Shown here: piece by piece, positions 38,318-47,223 of the stretch
Numbering within the stretch: the first letter of the stretch is position 1
How the letters are laid out: every line of letters begins with the position of its first letter
Source: Bdellovibrionales bacterium
GTDB taxonomy: Bacteria > Bdellovibrionota > Bdellovibrionia > Bdellovibrionales > UBA1609
Assembly (NCBI GenBank): GCA_016714165.1
Contig: JADJNU010000001.1
Location: 372,001-436,000 of the forward strand
Direction: 5' to 3'
DNA length: 64,000 nt
The notes under the pieces: generated by a model
The model's database searches: none
What the model was told of the DNA's origin: nothing
What the model saw: only the letters and a program-made list of their open reading frames with translations
Program-made: the position numbers and the translations under genes

Positions 38318-40417
38318 ATGAGTCAAAGGAATATCAAATTGAAAAGTAGCCAAATAATATTAGGCCTATCTTTCGCATTTTTGCCATTGACTTCGTTTGG
38401 ACTGGCTATTGATGGCACAGAGGAGTTTCCAGGGCAGCGGGCCGGAATCGTGGCTCTTTATGAATTCAATGATACAACAGGTCCTGTTCTTGATACTTCC
38501 GGCGTGGGAACCCCTTTGAATTTAACGATTGATTCTGCCACAGCCGTCATTCGTTCTGGAGGTGCTCTTGATATTGAATCTCCAACCTTGATCCATTCAG
38601 GTGGACCGGCCACAAAAATCGTTAATGCCTGCAAAGCATCCAATGAATTGACTATTGAAGCCTGGATTGAGAACAATCAGGATCGTCCGCCCCGCCCGAA
38701 GCCTGTCAGAATTGTCACGCTCTCAAACAAGGCAGGAAATGCCGCGGATCAGCTCTCATCCACCAATCGAAATTTTTTCTTAGGGCAGGACTATATAGAT
38801 TCAAATCGATTTCATGCCGTTGTCAGAACCTCTGGGAGTCGCGATGGAGCAGAAGTTATCACTGAACAAGGAGTTTCTGCTTTTAAGAAACTTCAACACG
38901 TCTTTTTCTCTCGCGATGCTTCTGGCGTCACCCGTCTCTATGTGAGCGATGAGTATGGGGTCAATATATTGCGCGAGACAGTTCTGAGCAATGAGACAAG
39001 GGGCACTTTTGCCAATTGGGACAATGGAATGATATTGGGTATTGGAAATGAGATTTCATATCTTGATCCCGCTGCACGTGCTGATGCAGTTGAAACGAAA
39101 TTCAAAACAGAAGAGAGAGCTTGGCTTGGGAAGATTCATCTTCTAGCTATATATTGTCGCGCACTCACACCTAAGGACATCAGCGGAGATGCGGCACCTG
39201 GTAATAAGGTTTATCCTGCTTACAAGCCCGTGCCTGGAGATCCCATTACTGAAGGTCGAAAAAAGGCGATTTTGCTCTATAAGCGGCTGGCTGGGGTGAG
39301 TACTTCAATAGATAATCCAGTTGTAAGGGAGATGGGTCAAAGGATAGATGCTCAAGACATGATTGGCGCGGCTGATTTGGCCTCTCAAGAAGCTGATTTC
39401 TATAATATTACAGTGCGTGATTTTGCTGGCCGAATGTCAACACGCGATGAAACAGTCAATGCTCCTTTGAGCGACTTTGTTGCAACGGTGATTGGTGTCA
39501 CTCGCGATGATATCAATGCTAAACAATTGTTGACAGGTAACTTCACCTATCAGGGGGACCCTCGTAAGGCGGCCGTCGTCCGCAATACTTTGAGCGATAT
39601 TGTTGTTTCCAACAATCATTATGATGCCCTTTCGAGCGGAAATTTTGATTTAAAAAGAGTCTTGGTTAAAGTCGATGGACAAAAGATTTACAATGGCGCC
39701 GGAGGAGTTGTAGACAATCCTGATCCAGCTGGGATTTTGACAAGTCGGGCTTTTCTCCAAGCGCATGCATCGGCAGGAACCAATCGACGAATCATCCAGT
39801 ATTCATTTAAGATTTTTCTCTGCAATGATATTGAAGGATGGGCTGATTCCAAGCAGTCCGATAACTGGGTCGGGCGTGATGTCGATCGTTTTCCAGGCGG
39901 GGATACCGCCCAGTATTCCTCCAAATGTGCCGCTTGTCACAGTGTGATGGATTCCCTGAGAAATGCTTTTGCTCGCTACGATTTTTCAAATGATGTGATT
40001 AAATACGCATCTATCATGCCTGATGGCGATGGCGACGATCGGGATTCGATGGAGGAAAGCCCATCGGGAATTTCAGCTAAAATGAATCGCAATGCAGATA
40101 CCTTTCCTGGTGGATTTCAATCGAGCGGAGACAGCTTTATAAACTACCTTCGGTCCGGTGCCAATAGTTCCTATTTTGGTTGGGGATCGAAAGTGTCTGG
40201 TTCTGGAGCCTCAGAATTTGGTTTGATGTTAAGTGAATCAAGTGCATATCCGCGTTGCCTGGCCCGCAGAGTTTTCCGCTCAGTGTGCAAGCGCGATCCA
40301 GTGAGCTTTGAAGAGGACATGTTAAAAAATGCGGCTAAATCCTTTACGGAAGCGAATTACAGTCTCAGAGAATTGTTTAAGCGCATTGCGATCAGCAGAG
40401 AGTGTTTGGGTCAATAG
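38318..40417 (+). CDS. LamG-like and c-type heme-binding secreted protein
   Basis: About 699 residues. A signal peptide (KSSQIILGLSFAFLPLTSFG) leads into a concanavalin/LamG-like domain (GIVALYEFNDTTGPVLDTS, then ELTIEAWIEN and FHAVVRTSG..GAEV), reaching about residue 280. The C-terminal third carries one CAACH motif at 39926-39940, the covalent heme site of c-type cytochromes, plus a region resembling the C-terminal domains of planctomycete-type cytochromes (AYPRCLARRVFRSVCKRDP). ATG 38318 has AAGAGG close upstream and gives a clean signal peptide, so I reject the earlier ATG 38273. It is the first of three genes reading into a DUF1501-like protein. It probably binds a glycan or polymer near an electron-transfer site, which is inference. 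Confidence 0.75.
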   Translation: MSQRNIKLKSSQIILGLSFAFLPLTSFGLAIDGTEEFPGQRAGIVALYEFNDTTGPVLDTSGVGTPLNLTIDSATAVIRSGGALDIESPTLIHSGGPATKIVNACKASNELTIEAWIENNQDRPPRPKPVRIVTLSNKAGNAADQLSSTNRNFFLGQDYIDSNRFHAVVRTSGSRDGAEVITEQGVSAFKKLQHVFFSRDASGVTRLYVSDEYGVNILRETVLSNETRGTFANWDNGMILGIGNEISYLDPAARADAVETKFKTEERAWLGKIHLLAIYCRALTPKDISGDAAPGNKVYPAYKPVPGDPITEGRKKAILLYKRLAGVSTSIDNPVVREMGQRIDAQDMIGAADLASQEADFYNITVRDFAGRMSTRDETVNAPLSDFVATVIGVTRDDINAKQLLTGNFTYQGDPRKAAVVRNTLSDIVVSNNHYDALSSGNFDLKRVLVKVDGQKIYNGAGGVVDNPDPAGILTSRAFLQAHASAGTNRRIIQYSFKIFLCNDIEGWADSKQSDNWVGRDVDRFPGGDTAQYSSKCAACHSVMDSLRNAFARYDFSNDVIKYASIMPDGDGDDRDSMEESPSGISAKMNRNADTFPGGFQSSGDSFINYLRSGANSSYFGWGSKVSGSGASEFGLMLSESSAYPRCLARRVFRSVCKRDPVSFEEDMLKNAAKSFTEANYSLRELFKRIAISRECLGQ

Positions 40418-40458
40418 TTGAAGATTAATTATTAATTGAATGAACAGGGGAGAATAGA

Positions 40459-41151
40459 ATGTCTGTGAAAATAAAAGGAAAAATGAGAATTTTCTCGGTG
40501 GTGATAGGACTCTTCATGACGATGGTATTTGTCGGTCACGGTTGCAGTGACCTTCTCGGAAGAAGTTCAAAAAAAGATTCAGCATCAAATGGACCCGCCA
40601 GTGATGAAAACCAGGATTTCGAGGTGATTCCAGGCGAGAGAACCGTATCAACCGTTTATGCGAAGCAAATATTGGACAATATGACTTCCTGCTCAGGGAT
40701 TGGAACACCTAGCGTTGCGACTGTTCAGGAATGGACTCAGCGTTTAGGTACCATTTCAGAATATGGCTATGCGACTTCGATTTCAGGTCCAATGATGATG
40801 GGGATCGTCGCCATTGCTGGTGAGATTTGTAACGACTTAGTTTCTTTGGAAACGCCCAAACCAGATGTGCAAAGAATTATCTTCGATGGAATTGATTTTA
40901 CTCGTGGACCTTCTTCGGTATCAAGTGGCGCGATTCGCTTAGTTGTCAACCGACTAGCCCGAAGTTGCTGGCAGCGTGACAATTTGACTAGTCCTGGCCC
41001 GCAGGGAGAGCCCAGTGAGACAGATATAATTGATAGTGCCTATCAAGATATTGTTCAGGCTGGCGCAGCCGATACTCCAGCCCAAACCAGAGCTGGCATG
41101 TTGGCAGTGTGCACGGGCATGTTATCTAGTTTGAGCGCAGTTGAATTTTAA
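40459..41151 (+). CDS. Lipoprotein, unknown
   Basis: 230 residues. The signal peptide ends in VGHGC, an acceptable lipobox with Gly before Cys. The mature part starts with a Ser/Asp-rich linker (LLGRSSKKDSASNGPASDEN) and a mainly helical body with four cysteines that could form disulfides (TSCSGIG, EICNDL, RSCWQRD, AVCTGM). ATG 40459 is preceded by AGGGGAGAAT at about five bases. It sits between the LamG/heme protein and the DUF1501-like protein, so it probably belongs to the same operon and may be a structural partner of the complex. No known family recognised. Confidence 0.65.
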   Translation: MSVKIKGKMRIFSVVIGLFMTMVFVGHGCSDLLGRSSKKDSASNGPASDENQDFEVIPGERTVSTVYAKQILDNMTSCSGIGTPSVATVQEWTQRLGTISEYGYATSISGPMMMGIVAIAGEICNDLVSLETPKPDVQRIIFDGIDFTRGPSSVSSGAIRLVVNRLARSCWQRDNLTSPGPQGEPSETDIIDSAYQDIVQAGAADTPAQTRAGMLAVCTGMLSSLSAVEF

Positions 41152-41180
41152 AAATTGAAAAATGAAAGTTGAGGAAGTTT

Positions 41181-42659
41181 ATGAGCAAATTGAGCAAAAA
41201 AGACAAATTTAAGATCCTTGAAATGGAAGAAAGAAACCCAGAGTTAAAGGAACGAAATACCGTTTCTCGAAACTATGTTCAGCAGCATGGAAAGCCAATT
41301 TCGCGAAGGGAACTCTTGGCTTCGGGAATGATGCATTTTGGAGCTGCGATGACTTTGCCTTCCATCTATAACGTGTTGGCAAACAATGGCGTAGCCCAAG
41401 CGGCCGATTTAGTTTGTTCCAAGGGAGGCAATACCGATCTTGCTGCTCTCGTTACTCTCAGTTTGTCGGGTGGAGCGGGCTTGTCGGGAAATTGGGTTCC
41501 TCACGATGCCGGCGGACAATTGCTGCCATCATATAATCGTTTGGGCATGGGAGCGACTTCCCAGCTGAATGTAGACCGCAGTGAATTTGGCGGTGGACCT
41601 TTTGTAGCGACGAGCCAACTCTTGGCCGGCATTCGAACAACGTCTACTCCCGGAACAAGGGATAAAACATCATTTGTTGGAGTTTGTGTCACATCTCAAG
41701 ATGACTCAAGCAACAACAAGTTTGACGTAACTGGAATGGCAGCCAAATCTGGACTCGAGGGAAGTCTCCTGAAAAACTTAGGCACCCAGCAAACCGAAAC
41801 TGGAACAAAGCATGCTTATGCTTTTGTACAGCCTCCGACTCCGCTTGTTGTGAGCCAATACAATGACATCACGAGTGCTCTGGGAGTAGCGGGAAGCCTG
41901 AATGCGCTAAGTACGACACAGAAAAGCCGTCTTTTCAAGATGGTTGAAGATTTGAGCACCACTCAGGCCCGCCAGATTTCTCAGTATACTGGTGGAAGTA
42001 AATTGGGTGATTTGATTAGGTGTGCGACTGGTCAAAATAAGGAGCTCATGAGCAATTCAGATCCTGGTACCAGCCCTCTTAACAACGCGGCTATCGCTGG
42101 GGTTTGGGGATTAAATGCCAATACAGCGACTAACAATAGGGACTTTGTTTTTGGAGCGATGGTTTACAATGCGCTCAAAGGTAATTGTGGATCAGTCAAC
42201 CTAGAGCTTGGTGGCTATGACTATCATGGCAATCCACGTGCGACCACTGATGGGCGTGATCTTCAGGCAGGTCAAGTCATCGGTCGGATATTGGAGTCGT
42301 TTGCGGCGATGGGCAAACCAGGAATGGTCTATGTTTGTTCGGATGGAGCAGTGGGTTCTGTCGTATCTGATACTTCCAGCGCGCAGTTTACCAGTGATCG
42401 CGGTGGGGGCGGCAGTGCCTTGATGTTTGCCTATCATCCTACTGGACGCCCTGTAACGAGTGCTTTTCAGTTAGGTCACTTCACAGAGGGACAGCAGGCC
42501 AACGATCGCCACTTTGTTGGGGGAAGCCCTCAGGTTGCTGCGGCCTCCGTGTTTGCAAATTACCTCTCTCTCAGTGGTCGACTGAACTTATTTGACACAA
42601 GGTTATTGACCAACGAACAACTGAATGAAGCTGTTAAAATTTTCAAACCAGTAGGGTGA
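41181..42659 (+). CDS. DUF1501-like Tat-exported protein
   Basis: About 492 residues. ATG 41181 has GAGGAAG at 41171-41177 upstream; the longer TTG start at 41169 overlaps that site. The N-terminus has a twin-arginine-type signal (PISRRELLASGMM) near residue 45. The body has DUF1501 hallmarks: ALVTLSLSGGAGLSGNWVPHD, the GGYDYHGNPRATTDGRDL segment (as the usual GGYDTHxN), and a late VYVCSDGAVGS with RGGGGSALMF and RHFVGG (sulfatase/phosphatase-like fold positions). DUF1501 proteins of planctomycetes are encoded with c-type cytochrome partners, as here. It overlaps closely with the cytochrome gene that follows five bases on. Enzymatic activity is unknown. Confidence 0.75.
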   Translation: MSKLSKKDKFKILEMEERNPELKERNTVSRNYVQQHGKPISRRELLASGMMHFGAAMTLPSIYNVLANNGVAQAADLVCSKGGNTDLAALVTLSLSGGAGLSGNWVPHDAGGQLLPSYNRLGMGATSQLNVDRSEFGGGPFVATSQLLAGIRTTSTPGTRDKTSFVGVCVTSQDDSSNNKFDVTGMAAKSGLEGSLLKNLGTQQTETGTKHAYAFVQPPTPLVVSQYNDITSALGVAGSLNALSTTQKSRLFKMVEDLSTTQARQISQYTGGSKLGDLIRCATGQNKELMSNSDPGTSPLNNAAIAGVWGLNANTATNNRDFVFGAMVYNALKGNCGSVNLELGGYDYHGNPRATTDGRDLQAGQVIGRILESFAAMGKPGMVYVCSDGAVGSVVSDTSSAQFTSDRGGGGSALMFAYHPTGRPVTSAFQLGHFTEGQQANDRHFVGGSPQVAAASVFANYLSLSGRLNLFDTRLLTNEQLNEAVKIFKPVG

Positions 42660-42663
42660 GATT

Positions 42664-44250
42664 ATGTGGATGAAGGGACGTATACTTTTGGTCATTGCGG
42701 TAATTGGAGTTCTACCTCTGTTCTACAACAATTGCTCTCCTTCTCATGATAACTCTGAGAGCGCTAGCTCTCAGGGTAAGAACGGTTGTAGCGACATGTC
42801 GGAATTGTTTAGCCGAACCTACCATCCCTTCGTTAAGCAACATTGCGCCACCTGCCATGTTCCAGGTGGGCTTGGAAAGGGCACCTTTGCAGATTCCAAT
42901 CTGACTGTTGCCTGGCGCTCGTTTGAAGTAACAGGTTTTTCCAAAATATCAGAATATTCCGTAAATCCCTCACATCAATCTCCTTATACAGGTCCACAGC
43001 ATGAAGCCGAGATATCTCAACTTCGTGAAACTTGGGTAAAGGGGATTGAGGAGGCAGAGCGAAACTGCAAGGATGGCGTCCCAATTGATGAGACAGAGGA
43101 CAAGGCCCCACGCATTCGCACAAAGAGCAAGGGGATCAATGCTAATTTTGCTACAGGTCAGGCCGTGACTTTGACTTGGGGTCTTGATCGGGAGCTGATT
43201 GCCGACGAGGGAATGACTTTACCCACATTGCCCGGGGCATTATTTGAAGTTAAGGTCAGCGTGCAAGATGTGTTAGGAATAAAGTCCTATCTTATTTCAG
43301 AGCCGCGAATCCGTGGTTCTTCGGTAGATATCGAAGTGAAGAGCATTCGATTTACAGTCAATGGTAAAAGCCTTGCTGGCAATCTGACTTTTAATGCCGT
43401 AAACGAGGCCGTCAGGGCAGGAACGAATGTCTTGCTGTCAGCTGGAACCAATGTTGCTCCAATTAAAGTGAGTTATTCGGATGTCATCGCAGTGTCTTTC
43501 GGAAGTCTTGAAATTCCATCGGAACCGATTCCTCCTCCGTCTGCAGGTCCGCAGGTTTCATTTTCAGTGGCAACTTCATCTGTTGTCGAGTCGGCCGGCC
43601 TGGCGACGGTGAGAGTGAATCTGTCGCAGCCGTCAGCGAAGTATATCACGGTCACGATTCGTGTGAATGGCCAGACAACATCTTCAGCGCTTTGCTGTAT
43701 CGATAATTTTACAAATGAGGAGCAGGAAAATATCAGTATCAATCGCTTCGATTGGGACTACAAAGTGAAGAATTATTCAGTTGTCATCCCTCCGGGTGAG
43801 ACTTTCAAGAATTTTGAGATTGATATTGCAAATGATCAGAGAGACGAGGGAGCTAGCGAAGCCTTGGTGCTTGATTTAGATGCGATTGGCACTGTTAATG
43901 CGGTAGTGGGATCGGTTGCCCGTCATACCTTAACGCTGCAAGATGATGACGATCCTTATGATGGAGCAGCATTAACCATGACTCAGCTTTTGCGTCCAGG
44001 AGGAATTCTTTACGTGAATTGCCTGGGCTGTCATAATTCGCTAGATAATGAAGGGGGATATGACATCACGGATTGGCAGAGTCTAATTGATAATCGTATT
44101 CTGATACCCTATGACGTCAACAGCAAGGCTTTTGTGAGAATGAATAGCAAGCTTGCGGGTTTGCCTCCCATGCCATTTACGGGCTTGCTTGAAACAGAGA
44201 AGAGAAGGGCTGTGCAGGATTGGATTATGGCTGGAGCACAAAATAACTAG
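42664..44250 (+). CDS. Di-heme c-type lipoprotein with Calx-beta domain
   Basis: 528 residues. The signal sequence ends in PLFYNNC, another lipobox with Asn before Cys. Two CxxCH motifs, CATCH near residue 60 and CLGCH near residue 455, indicate two covalent hemes. Between them is a beta-sandwich (FSVATSSVVESAGLATVRVN to LTLQDDDDP) typical of Calx-beta modules, which bind calcium. The last 60 residues after the second heme have the aspartate-poor KAFVRMNSKLAGLPPMPF shape seen in planctomycete-type cytochromes (SxL..G..PMPP). It is encoded five bases after the DUF1501-like gene. It is an outer-membrane or periplasmic electron-transfer or surface protein; partner unknown. Confidence 0.78.
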   Translation: MWMKGRILLVIAVIGVLPLFYNNCSPSHDNSESASSQGKNGCSDMSELFSRTYHPFVKQHCATCHVPGGLGKGTFADSNLTVAWRSFEVTGFSKISEYSVNPSHQSPYTGPQHEAEISQLRETWVKGIEEAERNCKDGVPIDETEDKAPRIRTKSKGINANFATGQAVTLTWGLDRELIADEGMTLPTLPGALFEVKVSVQDVLGIKSYLISEPRIRGSSVDIEVKSIRFTVNGKSLAGNLTFNAVNEAVRAGTNVLLSAGTNVAPIKVSYSDVIAVSFGSLEIPSEPIPPPSAGPQVSFSVATSSVVESAGLATVRVNLSQPSAKYITVTIRVNGQTTSSALCCIDNFTNEEQENISINRFDWDYKVKNYSVVIPPGETFKNFEIDIANDQRDEGASEALVLDLDAIGTVNAVVGSVARHTLTLQDDDDPYDGAALTMTQLLRPGGILYVNCLGCHNSLDNEGGYDITDWQSLIDNRILIPYDVNSKAFVRMNSKLAGLPPMPFTGLLETEKRRAVQDWIMAGAQNN

Positions 44251-44280
44251 TTAAGAAATTCAGAAAAAACAGAGCAGACA

Positions 44281-44301
44281 AAGCGAGTGAAAAACTCGCT
44301 T
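44281..44301. terminator. Bidirectional stem-loop between convergent genes
   Basis: AAGCGAGT at 44281-44288 pairs with ACTCGCTT at 44294-44301 with a five-base loop GAAAA, an eight-base perfect stem. It lies between the stop of the cytochrome gene (44250) and the stop of the leftward methyltransferase gene (44310). A strong T tract is lacking on either side, so it is a plausible but not ideal terminator. Confidence 0.55.
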
Positions 44302-44309
44302 CTGTTCAA

Positions 44310-45769
44310 TTAGCGCGATTGGACCGCCTCTTCATACAATCTGGTAAGAAAATAGAGAAGTGATTCGATGGCCATCTCCTTGGTCATTTTGTAGTGTGCG
44401 GCCATTAATTGAGAAACTTCATTGATACTTCTGTGACCATCGATTGCCGTGAGAACTTCGAATTGAAATCGACTCTGGTTTGAAACTGTATCAAAAAAAC
44501 CCTCTTTTGGAATAGGTAGGTCATGATTTTCTAACCAGGAAGGAAGATAAGAATACTTTCCTGGATCCTTTCCTTTTCTTTTTTTGCACGCCCTGAAGGC
44601 CCATATTTTTTCTTGCCGCCAGTGACCGCTATGAGGAGACTGAAGATAAGGTAGAGTTCTTTCTTGCCACTCAAGAAGATCGAATCCGGCATTCGTTAGC
44701 AAATCCTGGATTTCGGTGGGAGAATAGTGAATGGAATCAGGGCCATATCCAAAGCCAAGAGGGCCCAGGTTAATCCATTCCCCCTTCATTTTAAGCGAGT
44801 AGTTCATCCGACGTGCAAGCATTTTCAGATCAATGGGAACGATATCCACAAACCAGGGTGTCAAGATGGCCTCCAGGGATTCTCTTTTACGGGTAAATTG
44901 AGAGCATCGGCAAAAAGAAATGAGAGGTTACCAGCCTGGCCAAGCGGATTTCTGAGAGTCTGCAGAGCACATGTGGCTTCAAGTGAGACAGGTGAAATGG
45001 GAAACTCAAAAAAATCCAGCGTTTTTTGGCGTTGCATAGCTTGAGCAGTGAACATTAACAAAGGGTTGATATCGACAGATGTGAGATTCCAGTTTGGGTG
45101 TTGGTGGGCCAATTCAAAGGCAAGTCTCCCAGCGCCTCCGCCAAGGATAACGAGTTGGTTCCATAAGGATTGGCCTGATGGGGTTATTGAGTCAAAAACC
45201 TGTATGGTCTCTGTGAGCTCATTGTTTTCCCACGCCCAGTCTCGAAATAAAAGATCCAGATAAGTGCGAGGTCCTTGCTTCGTTGGCATTTTATTGGGAG
45301 TCTCTGATGCAGTCGATCGCTGATCAAGCTGAGCTTGGTTATTAAAAAGCGGATCCAACAATGAAGTCATTTGGTGAAGGTTGTGTTCCATGCCCTTTTC
45401 CATGAGTTCAAGACGTCTTCTCGTTGAGACCTGAAGATCGACACTTCGCAATTGGGTATTTAGCGAAGATATTCTTTGTCTGAGATAAGAAAGATAAGAA
45501 CCGCATTTGCTCATCCACTGTATTCGAACCGATTCGGGTGAGGAAAAAAGCCACGGAATTTCGTTGAGAGAAGGAAAGACACTTGAGCAAGAAACGCATT
45601 GCCAAGCGCTTCCCTTTGTCAGATCTAGTTCGCTTGAGCAACTGGGGCAAACGAGGGATAGATAAAATGAGGACACGTCCACAGGAGGCTCCTTCGACCG
45701 GTTGATCGACTTTGAAGGCCGGAATTTGGCTCTTGAAACTAGATTAAAAATAGACTGCCACTTGGGCAA
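44310..45769 (-). CDS. N2227/CARNMT-like methyltransferase with zinc ribbon (one frameshift)
   Basis: About 486 residues when one frameshift is repaired. The N-terminus has a Trm112-like zinc ribbon (LVCPSCSSELDL then WQCVSCSSVFPS). The middle is a SAM-dependent methyltransferase: VILGGGAGRLAFELAHQHP is the SAM-binding glycine motif, then VDINPLLMFTAQAM and DALNLPV. The later TPWFVDIVPIDLKMLARRMN and GEWINLGPLGFGYGP strongly resemble the carnosine N-methyltransferase (N2227) family, whose substrate in animals is carnosine. The C-terminal 70 residues look like a PqqD/winged-helix-type add-on. A base is missing in the GGG run at 44876-44878 (+ strand), joining VKEN to LEAILTPWFVD. TTG 45769 is the only in-frame start. 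Substrate here unknown. Confidence 0.72.
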
Positions 45770-45805
45770 TCCAAATCTGTGTCAAAATGGGATATAAAGA
45801 AAAAA

Positions 45806-46453
45806 CTAGATGCTTCCAAGGTAGGTTGCGATGGCTTGAATTTGAGTGGCGTTAAGCTGGCCGCCAAGGCCCATCATCGTTGGAACAGACCCTATTGCGT
45901 TGGTTATTTGAGCGGCTGTGCGGCCTCGTTTGGTGCTTGCAGCGCCAACACCATGACAAGAGGAGCAATAGGTATTGTAGAGGACTGTTCCCGAGGGGGC
46001 CGTTGGAGGGGGAGGTGGAGTTCCACCAGGGGTGCCTGGATTGTCAGGCGTCGCCAGGGGGTTTCCGCCTCCAAGAACTATGATCCAGTCTCGGACGAGG
46101 CCGGTTTCTGAGGATGAGAGTGGTGACTGACCTTTTGGCATTGATCCATCAATGATGCTGGTGAAAATTGGGGAGTTTTGGGGGGAGCCTGGCAGGATCC
46201 AGCCATTTGTTGTCATGCCATCAATATTCAATATATCCGGTATTGGTGTTATTTGTGTCGAAGTGGGACTGTGGCAGCTCGAGCATTTGTTTTGAAGAAC
46301 GCTTAAGGCCCCGGTCGTAATGCGTTCGCTGCTCAGCGAGGTTTCATCGACCTTTTCCTCAGAATCATGTTTGGACATGCAATTTTGGAAAGACAAAATG
46401 ATCAAGGTCAAAGAAAAGATCCAGGTGTATTTTGATCTGACAAATTTGCCCAT
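45806..46453 (-). CDS. Di-heme c-type cytochrome lipoprotein
   Basis: 215 residues. The signal peptide ends in LSFQNC (lipobox with Asn before Cys). Two CSSCH motifs, one near residue 57 (LQNKCSSCHSPT) and one near residue 163 (YNTYCSSCHGVG), mark two covalent hemes. Between them is a proline/glycine-rich linker (NPGTPGGTPPPPP). The second half (CHGVG..GRTAAQITNAI and LNATQIQAIATYL) is a standard monoheme cytochrome c domain fold. It is the only leftward cytochrome gene in the cluster, divergent from the small cytochrome at 46718. Electron transfer at the cell envelope is likely; partner unknown. Confidence 0.85.
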   Translation of the reverse strand: MGKFVRSKYTWIFSLTLIILSFQNCMSKHDSEEKVDETSLSSERITTGALSVLQNKCSSCHSPTSTQITPIPDILNIDGMTTNGWILPGSPQNSPIFTSIIDGSMPKGQSPLSSSETGLVRDWIIVLGGGNPLATPDNPGTPGGTPPPPPTAPSGTVLYNTYCSSCHGVGAASTKRGRTAAQITNAIGSVPTMMGLGGQLNATQIQAIATYLGSI

Positions 46454-46717
46454 TCTGCAATCTCCCCTGATTCAAAAATTTCATCTCTTCTGTTGCCGAA
46501 AATATCTGTGACAATTCCAGTATGAGTGACAAAGAGGTCATTCCAAAGCCGCTAAATTCAGGCTTGTTCAGGGTGAGACACATTTCTCGTAGATAGTACT
46601 TTTGAGACAGTGGAGTTCAATCTGCTGCAACAATTGTTTAGGACGTAGACACGAGTGCGGATATTACTGGCTCTATTTACTTGTGGAAATTCACTCGTCA
46701 GTCTGCGATAATGAGGC

Positions 46718-47134
46718 ATGAGAAAGCCGTCGCAAAAATGGGTTAGGATTTTTTCATTTATTTTCTTTTCAAGCGCAGTGGTCGGTTTATTTCAAAATTG
46801 CGCAAAATCGAATTCGCAAAAAAGCCAGGAACTTGCCTCGGGTGAGGCTGATGTCGGACCAATGTGTGGAATTGAAGGGTTCACCTACCTTCATAAGAAT
46901 TACTTTCTCGTTCACTGTTCAAGTTGTCATGCCAAGTCGGGGTTTGCTTTTCCGGCCTTTGCCGATGCGGATGTAACGTCCTCTTTTCAATGGGCCACTT
47001 CAATTTCTGCGAACTCTCTTTGGGCCTCATCCACCAATAATAAGTTTTGTGGTGAAGAGTGCAGCCTCAAGCCATCCGATCCGCTTTATGGTCAATTGGA
47101 GACTTGGCTAAAGAGTGAAAATTCTTGCGATTGA
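46718..47134 (+). CDS. Small c-heme lipoprotein
   Basis: 138 residues. The signal sequence (VRIFSFIFFSSAVVGLFQNC) ends in the same FQNC form of lipobox as its neighbours. One CSSCH motif follows (YFLVHCSSCHAKSG), and three more cysteines (MCGIEG, FCGEECS, ENSCD) may form disulfides. The length and FADADVTSSFQWA pattern resemble the N-terminal heme domain of the DUF1501-associated lipoprotein at 42664 (GTFADSNLTVAWRSF), so it is a single-domain relative of it. 264 bases separate it from the divergent cytochrome gene; no promoter was identified. Cysteine/heme content is clear; function unknown. Confidence 0.75.
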   Translation: MRKPSQKWVRIFSFIFFSSAVVGLFQNCAKSNSQKSQELASGEADVGPMCGIEGFTYLHKNYFLVHCSSCHAKSGFAFPAFADADVTSSFQWATSISANSLWASSTNNKFCGEECSLKPSDPLYGQLETWLKSENSCD

Positions 47135-47172
47135 GTTATCTGGTTGATTGGTGCAAGATACGTGGAGTTCTG

Positions 47173-47207
47173 AATTAACAATTAACAATTAACAATTAAC
47201 AATTAAC
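47173..47207. repeat. Heptanucleotide tandem repeat, five copies
   Basis: Five perfect copies of AATTAAC, end to end, in the gap between the small cytochrome gene and the leftward unknown gene that ends at 47224. It is a classical variable-number repeat. At seven bases per unit it cannot keep a coding frame, but it lies just past both genes' stop codons. Confidence 0.85.
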
Positions 47208-47223
47208 GCTTTTGATCTCTTTC

